From a bacterium (GTDB lineage Bacteria > Bacillota > Clostridia > Lachnospirales > Lachnospiraceae), in contig JAMPGX010000019.1 of NCBI GenBank assembly GCA_023663725.1, positions 1 through 49,522 on the forward strand: a stretch of DNA of 49,522 bases, in the 5' to 3' direction. Shown here one piece after another: positions 8,661 to 16,391 of the stretch. Made by a program: the position numbers and the translations under genes. Position 1 is the first letter of the stretch, and each line of letters opens with the position of its first letter. The notes under the pieces were generated by a model that did no database searches, was not told where the DNA came from, and was given only the letters and a program-made list of their open reading frames with translations.

Positions 8661-10250
8661 TCAATAATTATCCGGCAAATCGTTCTCCAGCAGCACGATC
8701 AATTTCTGATCTGTGGCGATGCCGTACACATATTTCATCGCATCCTGCAGATCGGACGCCACATAGAGGCGGCTCCGGTCGAAGTCGGTGTCCGCCACGC
8801 CCCTGGCGATGCTCTCCGTCTGCCGTTGGCCCACCAGCACGATATAGTCACAGTGGCGCGTCGCTTCCTGGCCAAACTCATAGTTGTAGCGGTCCTCCTG
8901 ATCCCCCAGCTCCACCATGCCCGGCGTCACCAGCACGCGCGTCCCCCTGAACATCCCCAATGTCTTCAACGCCATATGCGCACCATTGGGGTTGGAATTG
9001 TAGGCGTCGTCTATGATGACGGTGTTGCCCTTGGCGATGGGCTGCAACCGGTGCGGCGCTCCCTCCAGCCTGCGCACTGGGAGCCTGAGCTTATCCAGCG
9101 ATATCCCCAGCTCATGCGCCACCGCTATGGCTCCGGTGATATTGACCACATTGTGCTCGCCCAGCAGCCTGGTGGAGAATTCCTCCCTGCTGCCATCCGG
9201 CGCCTGCACCCAAAAATGTGTTCCCTTTTCGCTGTACTCCAGATCATAGGCTCGATAGGTATTGTCCTCCCCCAGACCATAGGTGACAGCGCCCTGATCC
9301 ACCCCGTACTGGCGCACGATCTCATTGTCTCCGTTTACAAAGCGGGGAGCGCCCGCAGGCAGCGCGTCAAACAGCTCCCGCTTGGTGCCCACGATATTCT
9401 CCAGGGACTTGAAGGTCTCCAGATGCTGATAGCCCAGAGAGGTGATGACACCGATCTGCGGCTCCACGATATCACAGATCTCCCGGATATCTCCCACATG
9501 CCTGGCTCCCATCTCGCACAGGAATATCTCATGTGTGGCGCGCAGCCCCCCCCTGATGGTCTTCACGATACCCATCGGCGTATTGAAGCTCTCCGGAGTC
9601 ATCAGCACATCATACCCTGCGCCAAGCAGCGTATGCAGATAGTATTTCACACTGGTCTTGCCGTAGCTGCCAGTGATGCCGATGATCTTCAGGCCCGGAC
9701 AGGCCTTCAGCATCCGGCGGGCGTCGTTGATATAATGTCTGTTGATGCCCTTCTCAATCGGCATATTGACCAGGTTGGCAAGCAGCACCAGATAGGGGCT
9801 GAGCATAGCGCCCAGCACCGCGAATGTCAGCAGAGGCCACCAGAATATCCCCGCAAGCGCAAATACTACCGCGGCCGCCAACACATACAGTACAGCTGTG
9901 GCAACGATCAGGCGCCTCACCCTCGCAGTGATCACTAACTTCTTTTTCGCCGTCCGAGGCCAGTACAGCCCGATCAGCATGACGAGATATAGCAGATAAA
10001 GTACCAGCAGTACGACCACCAAGAGTACGACGGCTATACCCAACTGCAAATATCCCACCAGCCCTCCTATCAGCATGGGCAACAGCACGGTCAGAGGCAG
10101 CAGCGTCCTCTCCAGATGCGTCCTCATATACCGCCAATACGAGCGGTACTGGTATGAGCTCTCCTGAAACATATGCAGCGTATGGCGCACTCCCAGCACG
10201 GTAGCCGCAAGCGCCGCCGCAAACATTACCACAAAAAAAGCATTGATCAT
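8661..10250 (-). CDS. murF: Membrane-anchored MurF-type ligase
   Basis: Mur ligase that adds D-Ala-D-Ala to the UDP-MurNAc-tripeptide. The P-loop GITGSYGKTS is at 191-200, followed by the central and C-terminal Mur domains (ETFKSLENIVGTKRELF, then DDAYNSNPNG near the middle). Unlike classical MurF, the first 165 residues hold about five hydrophobic segments, so the enzyme is probably tethered to the membrane. The ATG has GGAGG eight nucleotides upstream, so the membrane part belongs to the protein. It lies directly before ddl. A different role, such as ligating another substrate at the membrane, remains possible because a second soluble murF may exist elsewhere. Confidence 0.82.
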   Translation of the reverse strand: MINAFFVVMFAAALAATVLGVRHTLHMFQESSYQYRSYWRYMRTHLERTLLPLTVLLPMLIGGLVGYLQLGIAVVLLVVVLLVLYLLYLVMLIGLYWPRTAKKKLVITARVRRLIVATAVLYVLAAAVVFALAGIFWWPLLTFAVLGAMLSPYLVLLANLVNMPIEKGINRHYINDARRMLKACPGLKIIGITGSYGKTSVKYYLHTLLGAGYDVLMTPESFNTPMGIVKTIRGGLRATHEIFLCEMGARHVGDIREICDIVEPQIGVITSLGYQHLETFKSLENIVGTKRELFDALPAGAPRFVNGDNEIVRQYGVDQGAVTYGLGEDNTYRAYDLEYSEKGTHFWVQAPDGSREEFSTRLLGEHNVVNITGAIAVAHELGISLDKLRLPVRRLEGAPHRLQPIAKGNTVIIDDAYNSNPNGAHMALKTLGMFRGTRVLVTPGMVELGDQEDRYNYEFGQEATRHCDYIVLVGQRQTESIARGVADTDFDRSRLYVASDLQDAMKYVYGIATDQKLIVLLENDLPDNY

Positions 10251-10275
10251 CTATTGCACCTCCGCATATCGCAGT

Positions 10276-11061
10276 CTATGACGGTATCCCCAGAAAGGAC
10301 CGCATCACCGCCAGAAATTGATACTGCCGGTCGATAAAGCAAAAATGCCCCGCCCCCTCCAGCACCGCCAGCCCAGAGCCGGGGATCATCTGCTCCATCA
10401 GCCTTCCATCTGCGAGCGGCGTATCCTGATCCTGATTTCCCCATATCAGCAGGGTCTCCGCCTCTATCCGCGGCAGATACTCCCGCACATCCTCGTTGAC
10501 CACCTGCACCATGCTCCGGCGCATGACAGGCGACGCCGCCCGATAATCTGCGGAACCGGACCGGCTCTGCAGCCTCTCCAACGCGTTGGGAAAGAGAGCC
10601 TTCATCGGCGGCAAGCTCAGGAATTTCTTCCCTCTTTGATAGCGCTTGATCCGGCGCAGCTGCTCCGGCGTCTTCTCGTGTACAATCCCCGCGCTGTCAA
10701 TCAGGATCAGCTTTCTCACCGCCTTGCGATGCATCATGCCGCTTCCCACCAGCCTGATCAGGGTGCGCCCGCCGTGGGAGTGCCCCGCCAGGATCACCTC
10801 TGTGTCCTCTGGTCCCGACACATGCTCAATAAAGCTCCGGCAGAACTCACAGTAGTCCGCCAGACTCCAGGGCTCCGCCGGTTCCTCGCTCCGCCCGAAC
10901 CCCGGAGTGTCCGGCGCCGCCACCCGATACTGCACGGCCAGAGTGTCAATGAGTGGCCCGAACAGCTCCTTGTTGGCGCCCCAGCCGTGGAACAACACCA
11001 CCAGCGGTCCCTGCCCCTTCTCTATGTACTGGACCTTCAGGCCCTGATATATCATCTCCAT
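10276..11061 (-). CDS. Alpha/beta-fold hydrolase
   Basis: Complete alpha/beta hydrolase of 261 residues. The nucleophile elbow GHSHGG puts Ser at 95, HGWG near 25-28 forms the oxyanion region, the acid is in GNQDQDTP at about 218, and the catalytic His is in GAGHFCF near 244. No signal peptide is present, so it is cytoplasmic. The substrate is unknown. The ribosome site is GGGAGG. It lies 25 nt upstream of the MurF-type gene in the envelope run, which hints at a lipid or cell-wall precursor substrate but does not prove one. Confidence 0.88.
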   Translation of the reverse strand: MEMIYQGLKVQYIEKGQGPLVVLFHGWGANKELFGPLIDTLAVQYRVAAPDTPGFGRSEEPAEPWSLADYCEFCRSFIEHVSGPEDTEVILAGHSHGGRTLIRLVGSGMMHRKAVRKLILIDSAGIVHEKTPEQLRRIKRYQRGKKFLSLPPMKALFPNALERLQSRSGSADYRAASPVMRRSMVQVVNEDVREYLPRIEAETLLIWGNQDQDTPLADGRLMEQMIPGSGLAVLEGAGHFCFIDRQYQFLAVMRSFLGIPS

Positions 11062-11107
11062 ATTGCATCCTCCCGCGCGAAATCATATACCGCTCTTGTC
11101 TGCCATC

Positions 11108-12493
11108 TTATCCGTTCGTCATCATCTCACTGAGCATCATCAGATAGCATGCCACGCGGACCGGACTATTGCAGATGTCGTGCTCCCAGTAGCAATGTGC
11201 CCTGGCATTGCGCCCCCACAGGAAATAATACTGATCTTCTATCACGCCCGCATACTCGTAGTTGGTAATCACATATTCCACCACGGACAGCACCACCATA
11301 TTCCACAGAATTTCGTCTATGTCCATCCCGTCCATATCCGACTCCTGATAATCCAGCCGGGGAATCCCGCCCGCTATTTCCTCCGCCCGATTCATCAACA
11401 CTCTGATCAGCCGGCTGCACAGCTCCAGCTCCACACGCTGTTTGGTGGAAATATACGTGATGGCCGCCAGATAATCATACCTGTCAAAATCCCCCTGCTC
11501 GTACTTTCCAACCAACCCGCCGTTGGATGCTTGCACCACTTGCGCATATTTTCTCTGTCCGGTGGCGCGATAAAGCTCCGCCGCCGCCAGGAGCCTGGCA
11601 CGGTTCTCCGTCACTGCATCCCCTGCCCTCTCCGCCTGCTGCCATAGCCCCGCCGCCAGCTGGATCGTCTCAGTCGCATATTTTGCATCATATTTCTGAT
11701 ACAGATAACTGTATTTCGCCAAAGCCGCCGCCAGCTCGTAGGTCAGCTCATCCGGCTCCGCAGACTGCTGAAGCCTGACAATGCCGCGAACCGTCTCCGT
11801 CATATATTCCAGAATATCCGGAATCTGATTGCCGTCGCCGTCCTCATACACATCTGAATAAAACTCATAGGAGAGAAGCGTCACCAACACCTGCTGCAGC
11901 ATCTCTCTGATCTCCTGGTCTTCCGCCCCTGTCAGAGACTCCCTGCTCTGCTGCCGGATCAATAGCGCAGCCTGTTCAAACCGCTTGCCCAGCTGCTCCT
12001 CCTGTAGCACGAAAGGATAAGATCTGCCGATGATATCGCATTCTATGTAGTACTCGCCCACATCTGTAAAGTCAGTGAACTCCCCATAACTATTATATTC
12101 ATCCGAGACGTCATCGTACCTCTTCTCCCCAATACTGCCCGTGTATACACACTGTCCTGTGGATGCGTCCATAACCCGAAAGGTATCCGGCAGCCTGCGC
12201 CCGCGGAAGAATACTTCCTTGATGCCCTTGCTGTCATATCCCCCCAGACTGACCCATACTCCCGGATATTGCAGCGGCAACGGATAGTCCAATTCGGCCT
12301 CAGATAACAGGCGAAAGGCGTCCTGCCCAGCGGCTCCCTCCGCCTGAAGCGCCTGCGCATCTCCTGTCCCCGCGTTTCTATCCAGATAGCGGTCTGAGTC
12401 TTCCACCCATCCGCAACCGCAGTGTCCTGCCGCCAGACAGAAGCAGAGCAGATACAATATTATTCTCTTATATGCTCCTGTCTGTCCCAACAT
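11108..12493 (-). CDS. GH9-like lipoprotein, probably not catalytic
   Basis: About 461 residues. A Lys/Arg-hydrophobic signal peptide ends in a Cys cluster (AAGHCGC), suggesting an imperfect lipobox. Next comes a domain like the N-terminal Ig domain of family 9 glycosidases (VWVSLGGYDSKGIKEVFF), then a helical domain with GDGNQIPDILEYM and YFLWGRNARAHCYWEHDI, matching landmarks of the GH9 toroid. The usual catalytic segment (GWxDAGD) is absent: that position reads SRESLTGAEDQE. It is therefore likely a binding or scaffolding relative of cellulases. The start at 12493 has GGAAGG upstream; the longer frame to 12553 has no ribosome site. Confidence 0.65.
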   Translation of the reverse strand: MLGQTGAYKRIILYLLCFCLAAGHCGCGWVEDSDRYLDRNAGTGDAQALQAEGAAGQDAFRLLSEAELDYPLPLQYPGVWVSLGGYDSKGIKEVFFRGRRLPDTFRVMDASTGQCVYTGSIGEKRYDDVSDEYNSYGEFTDFTDVGEYYIECDIIGRSYPFVLQEEQLGKRFEQAALLIRQQSRESLTGAEDQEIREMLQQVLVTLLSYEFYSDVYEDGDGNQIPDILEYMTETVRGIVRLQQSAEPDELTYELAAALAKYSYLYQKYDAKYATETIQLAAGLWQQAERAGDAVTENRARLLAAAELYRATGQRKYAQVVQASNGGLVGKYEQGDFDRYDYLAAITYISTKQRVELELCSRLIRVLMNRAEEIAGGIPRLDYQESDMDGMDIDEILWNMVVLSVVEYVITNYEYAGVIEDQYYFLWGRNARAHCYWEHDICNSPVRVACYLMMLSEMMTNG

Positions 12494-12584
12494 CCGTCTC
12501 CTTCCTGCAACCTGTCCCAGCCTCTTCTCCATAGTATAGCAAAATAACTCCATATGGTAAAGCCCTTCTTTTCAGGTTCGCTTT

Positions 12585-13796
12585 TCAGGATCTGTCTTTT
12601 TTTCTGCCGTCATATATGACCTGGCCCTCTATGATCGTGTACAGGGTCTGCGTGAATACTTCCATGGGATTTCCCGTGAAGATCGCAATGTCCGCATCTT
12701 TGCCTGGCTCCAGCGAGCCCATTCTTTGGGAGACGCCGCAGATATCCGCCGCATTGATTGTGATTGCCCGCAGCCCCTCCTCCAGAGGCAGTCCTGACTT
12801 GACCGCCAGCCCCGCGCACAGCGGCAGGGACTGAATCTGTGAGACAGGGTGGTCCGTGGTGACCGCTATCTTGAGGCCGGCGTTAGCCAATACCCCCGCA
12901 GTCTTGAACGCGACATTCTGCACCTCGATCTTGTTGCGGCTGGTGAGATCCGGTCCCACAATGGCGGGAAAACCCTCCCTGGCAAGCTCCCCTGCAATCA
13001 AATGGCCCTCGCTGCAGTGATCAAGCGTCATATTCAAGCCAAACTCGCGGGCGATCCGAATAGCGGTAAATATATCATCTACCCGATGAACATGCGCTTT
13101 CAGGGGAATCTCTCCACGCAGTACCGGAAGCCAGCACTCCTTGACAAAATCCTCCTGAAAGTCCTCTCCGCGGGCAATAGACTGCTCTTTCTGGCGCTGA
13201 TAATTTCTGGCCTCAAACAGTTCTCTTCGCAGCATTCCCGCGATGGCCATGCGCGTGGAGGGACTCTTCCCCTGGCCGGAATAATTCACCTTGGGGTTCT
13301 CCCCAAAAGCCACTTTCATGGCGGCAGGGGCCTTTACCACAATATCGTCGATTCTCCTGCCACAAGTCTTGACCAGGGCGAACTGTCCGCCCACCACATT
13401 GGAGCTCCCCGGTCCGATCATGGCTGCTGTGATACCGGCCCGCACTGCGTCATTGAAGGCGGCGTCCATGCTGTTGATGGCGTCAATGGCCCGCAGCCAG
13501 GGCGTGACGGGGTCGACTGTCTCATTGCAGTCGTCCCCCTCCATGCCCTTTTTTTCCTCGGTGATACCCATATGGCAGTGAGCTTCAATGATACCCGGCA
13601 GCACCCAGCCGCCGCAGGCATCCAGCACCTGATCCGCGCCGTCCAGTTCCCTGCCCGCCATATCCCGACGGCGCCTCTCCTGCCACTCGCCCATGGTTCC
13701 CACCCATGCGATTCTGTGATCCTCCACATGGACTGCTCCATGTGGGATGACTCCCTGTTCTCCCATGGTGTAAACCGTGCCGTTAATGATGTCCAT
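12585..13796 (-). CDS. Amidohydrolase family protein
   Basis: Metal-dependent hydrolase of the amidohydrolase superfamily, imidazolonepropionase-like branch. The HxH metal motif is AHCHMG at 72-77, followed by KAHVHRVDD, LDHCSEGH and TTDHP, which supply the remaining His and Asp ligands. The 403-residue length is normal and all ligands appear present. The substrate is unknown; relatives cleave cyclic amides or amidines. The gene lies 36 nt after the M23-like gene and 91 nt before the GH9-like gene. A weak AGGA ribosome site lies 13 nt before the ATG. Confidence 0.88.
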   Translation of the reverse strand: MDIINGTVYTMGEQGVIPHGAVHVEDHRIAWVGTMGEWQERRRRDMAGRELDGADQVLDACGGWVLPGIIEAHCHMGITEEKKGMEGDDCNETVDPVTPWLRAIDAINSMDAAFNDAVRAGITAAMIGPGSSNVVGGQFALVKTCGRRIDDIVVKAPAAMKVAFGENPKVNYSGQGKSPSTRMAIAGMLRRELFEARNYQRQKEQSIARGEDFQEDFVKECWLPVLRGEIPLKAHVHRVDDIFTAIRIAREFGLNMTLDHCSEGHLIAGELAREGFPAIVGPDLTSRNKIEVQNVAFKTAGVLANAGLKIAVTTDHPVSQIQSLPLCAGLAVKSGLPLEEGLRAITINAADICGVSQRMGSLEPGKDADIAIFTGNPMEVFTQTLYTIIEGQVIYDGRKKDRS

Positions 13797-13832
13797 AGCT
13801 ATACAATATCCTTTCTGGCATCACTGCTTCCA

Positions 13833-14819
13833 TCAGTGATACATGCTCTGGGGATCCAGCGCAGCGCCATCCTGCTCCAGCAGGAAATACAGGTTACTTC
13901 CCTCGAGACTGTAATAAATCGTGGGAGCCGCAACCGTTCCGATGATCTGTCCGGGCATCACATAGTCTCCCTCCGCCACACTTAATCCCTGCAGCTGACC
14001 GTAAACCACCTGATAACCATTGCCCAGATCCAGCGTCACCGCCTGTCCAATCTCCCTGTCGTTAAAGACAGCTGCGACCTGTGCCTCCGCGCAGGCGACT
14101 ACCTGAGTACCCTCCGCCACCTGGTAGATAGTTGCCGGATTATATTTGTAATGATCCAGCGTCGTGAAATATACCGTGTGGTCCATGCTGTAGGGAATCA
14201 GCACCTCACCGGCCACGGGACGTATCAACCCCTGCTCGGAGGAGAATCCCAGCTTCCTGCCCACGGGCTGTTCCTCGGGAGCCGGCTCCTGAGGCTGCTC
14301 GGGCACTGTCTCCGGAATTGCCTCCTGCTCTCCGGCGGTTTCCTCCTGTGCGGGACTCGCAGTGGGGGCGCTGCCTTTCTGCTCGTCAGTCTGTGTCTTT
14401 TCCTGCTGTACCCTCTGCTGCTCCATCATCGCCAACTGTTCATCGCTGGACACGTCCGCTTCTCTGCTGATACCGTCTGTCAGACCCGGAATCTCTATCA
14501 GGTTGGAACCTGCTTCCTCCATGGGCAGATAGTCCAGATCGTCATCAGGGATATCCTGCACCGTTGTTCCTCCCTGGGGAGCCGTAACAGATGGCTGAGG
14601 GAGCTGACTTTGCCCTGCGTCGCGAATCTCCTGGTACTTGTCATTGGCCTGGTTCTCCATCTCGGTAAAGTCAATGCTGTACCCATTGTCCTGATTCTGG
14701 ACGCTGTTCTCCTTCATATAGACTCCCGTCATGGTCAGAGCCGCCATCACAAAAGCTGAGGATGCGATCATAATGATCCGTTCCTTCTTAATATTCTGTT
14801 TTCTGTCACTTTTTCTCAT
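13833..14819 (-). CDS. M23/LytM-like membrane protein without catalytic residues
   Basis: About 328 residues: a basic N-terminus, one membrane helix (about 16-35), a long Gln/Glu/Pro-rich linker, then a C-terminal beta domain resembling M23 peptidases. Landmarks are GNGYQVVYGQL where active enzymes have a THYAHL-type motif, and NLYFLLEQDG where they have HLHFE. Both metal-binding His sites are therefore missing and hydrolysis is unlikely. SpoIIQ-type proteins are membrane-anchored degenerate M23 proteins, so an adaptor role is plausible but unproven. AGGAGG lies five nucleotides before the ATG at 14819; a GTG two codons earlier is too close to it. Confidence 0.8.
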   Translation of the reverse strand: MRKSDRKQNIKKERIIMIASSAFVMAALTMTGVYMKENSVQNQDNGYSIDFTEMENQANDKYQEIRDAGQSQLPQPSVTAPQGGTTVQDIPDDDLDYLPMEEAGSNLIEIPGLTDGISREADVSSDEQLAMMEQQRVQQEKTQTDEQKGSAPTASPAQEETAGEQEAIPETVPEQPQEPAPEEQPVGRKLGFSSEQGLIRPVAGEVLIPYSMDHTVYFTTLDHYKYNPATIYQVAEGTQVVACAEAQVAAVFNDREIGQAVTLDLGNGYQVVYGQLQGLSVAEGDYVMPGQIIGTVAAPTIYYSLEGSNLYFLLEQDGAALDPQSMYH

Positions 14820-14849
14820 GAACACCTCCTGTCCGCTGTTGCGGACTCT

Positions 14850-14878
14850 TCTATACTAAATTGCATAACAAAGTTTAA
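14850..14878 (-). promoter_or_regulatory. Candidate promoter of the envelope run
   Basis: On the minus strand, -35 TTAAAC (14878-14873) and -10 TATAGA (14855-14850) are 17 nt apart. A short hairpin, GTCCGC with GCGGAC (14831-14846), lies between it and the ribosome site of the M23-like gene. Confidence 0.45.
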
Positions 14879-14990
14879 CGTATTCCCGCTTGACACAGGC
14901 AGTGGGAATCCTCATTTCTTGCTTGCTCAATGTATATTCTTACCCTGTTAAATGTAAATTATACGAAAGTATTCCATAACAAAATGCGCA

Positions 14991-15024
14991 CAAAAAAAGC
15001 ACCTGAACCGTCTGGTTCAGATGC
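14991..15024 (-). terminator. Intrinsic terminator of the glgP operon
   Basis: Hairpin with arms CTGAACC and GGTTCAG around a 4-nt loop, extended by further pairs with one mismatch. On the minus strand a run of seven T follows, and it lies about 30 nt past the receiver gene. Confidence 0.88.
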
Positions 15025-15055
15025 CGTCTTACAGGCCTTTTTCCAATATGTCCTC

Positions 15056-15847
15056 CTATCCTAAGACACCCTTGATGGTGGAGGAGACCTTCTCCATATC
15101 AATTGGCTTCATGAGGTACCCCTGTATCTTCAGCGACAGTAACTCCTGTATCCTATCCGGCTCCGTCACGCCGGTCAGAAAGATCACCGGAAGCTTTTGG
15201 GTCCTGGCACGCTCCCGTATCCTGTCAAGAATAACCGCCCCATTCTCCTCGGGCATCTCATAGTCAAGCAGCACTACATCCGTATCCTTGTTCTCCAGGA
15301 ACCTCAGCGCTACCTTGCCGCTGATCGCTGTCGCCACGTCATAGCGCTGCGCAAGATATCCCTTCAGCAGCTTCAAGACGCTGCTGTCGTCATCCACAAT
15401 CAGGATATGCTTTCTCCTCGCAGGCGGCTCCACGGTCTGGGGGAATAACTCTCCCCCATCTGCTCCCGTCCTTACCGTTCTCGCCTCCAGCATCTCCACG
15501 AGATCGCACTCCAGCTGTGAAGCGGAGAGCGAACGCTGGAAAAAGACTGCCCCTGTCTGTGGGAGAATCCTCCTGAACTGTTCACATTCTGCCGAGTCGC
15601 CAATGATCACAATGGGCACATTCCGCTCTGACAGCATCTGCTCTACGCTGCCCAGACGCTTGATATCGTCCGGCGTCTCTCCAAGCAGGCAATATACGAA
15701 TACATCGGGAATCACATATTTCAGGTGATTCACAATGTCGTCATATCGGTTTGAGGTACTCATACACTCAAAATTCATATCCGCGTAGGTGAATAGTTCA
15801 TTGATCACCATTCTGTTGTTTCCAGTCAACAACATCACATATTTCAT
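15056..15847 (-). CDS. Two-part response regulator receiver protein
   Basis: 263 residues. The C-terminal half (about 147-263) is a complete receiver: acidic pocket VDDD at 151-154, phosphoacceptor Asp195 in LLDYEMP, Thr225 in FLTG and Lys247 in LMKP. The N-terminal 125 residues look like a degenerate receiver-type fold without an obvious acidic pocket. There is no DNA-binding or enzymatic output domain, so it probably works by protein contact. It is the last gene of the run after the SseB-family gene and ends at a clear terminator. The ribosome site is AGAGG. No partner kinase is visible in the window. Confidence 0.85.
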   Translation of the reverse strand: MKYVMLLTGNNRMVINELFTYADMNFECMSTSNRYDDIVNHLKYVIPDVFVYCLLGETPDDIKRLGSVEQMLSERNVPIVIIGDSAECEQFRRILPQTGAVFFQRSLSASQLECDLVEMLEARTVRTGADGGELFPQTVEPPARRKHILIVDDDSSVLKLLKGYLAQRYDVATAISGKVALRFLENKDTDVVLLDYEMPEENGAVILDRIRERARTQKLPVIFLTGVTEPDRIQELLSLKIQGYLMKPIDMEKVSSTIKGVLG

Positions 15848-15904
15848 GTCTGCCTCTGCTTTCCTATTGGGGCCACTCCCTTATCTTTTGTTATCTGCGG
15901 CTGG

Positions 15905-16372
15905 TTATTCCTGCGGGGTTTTTCCGGTGGAGAGAGCCGCCTGGATTGTATCAATCATGTTGCGGGTCACCTTGATATTGGCTCCGCCTGGATTGATGGC
16001 AAAACCGTCGCACTGACTGTCCGCCCTCTTCACCATGCTCGCATAATCCCGAAAGCCAAACACAAAGAGATGCTGGTTCTCCTTCGAGCTTTTTACCCAT
16101 TTCTTCAACTCCGCTATATCGGTAAAAGCCATGAAGTAGCGCACGCCCTCCCGGGTGCTGAGCATGGGAAACTGTATCTGACTATCGGGCAGCATATGCA
16201 CCGCCCCGTCCTCGCCCTTCTCCGGCGGAGGGGTAACGGTAGCCGGAGTCAGCAGATGGGCCTTCAACAGCTCCTGCAAAAAGAAGTCCCGATGTTTGGC
16301 GGAATTATCCGCTTTCAACAATTCTATTGCCCCCACCAGCATGGGGTTATTAATCGCTCTGGGTTGTTCCAT
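15905..16372 (-). CDS. SseB-family protein
   Basis: 155 residues with the SseB N-terminal-domain pattern: an early segment on storage and length (MLVGAIELLKAD), MAFTDIAELKKW in the middle, and GFAINPGGANIKVT near the C-terminus. The name comes from enhanced serine sensitivity in E. coli; the molecular function is not established. AAGGAGG lies 14 nt before the ATG, an unusually long spacing, and no nearer in-frame start exists. It sits 19 nt after the hydratase gene and is surely co-transcribed with it. Confidence 0.82.
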   Translation of the reverse strand: MEQPRAINNPMLVGAIELLKADNSAKHRDFFLQELLKAHLLTPATVTPPPEKGEDGAVHMLPDSQIQFPMLSTREGVRYFMAFTDIAELKKWVKSSKENQHLFVFGFRDYASMVKRADSQCDGFAINPGGANIKVTRNMIDTIQAALSTGKTPQE

Positions 16373-16391
16373 AACAGGCTTTGATGCCTCC

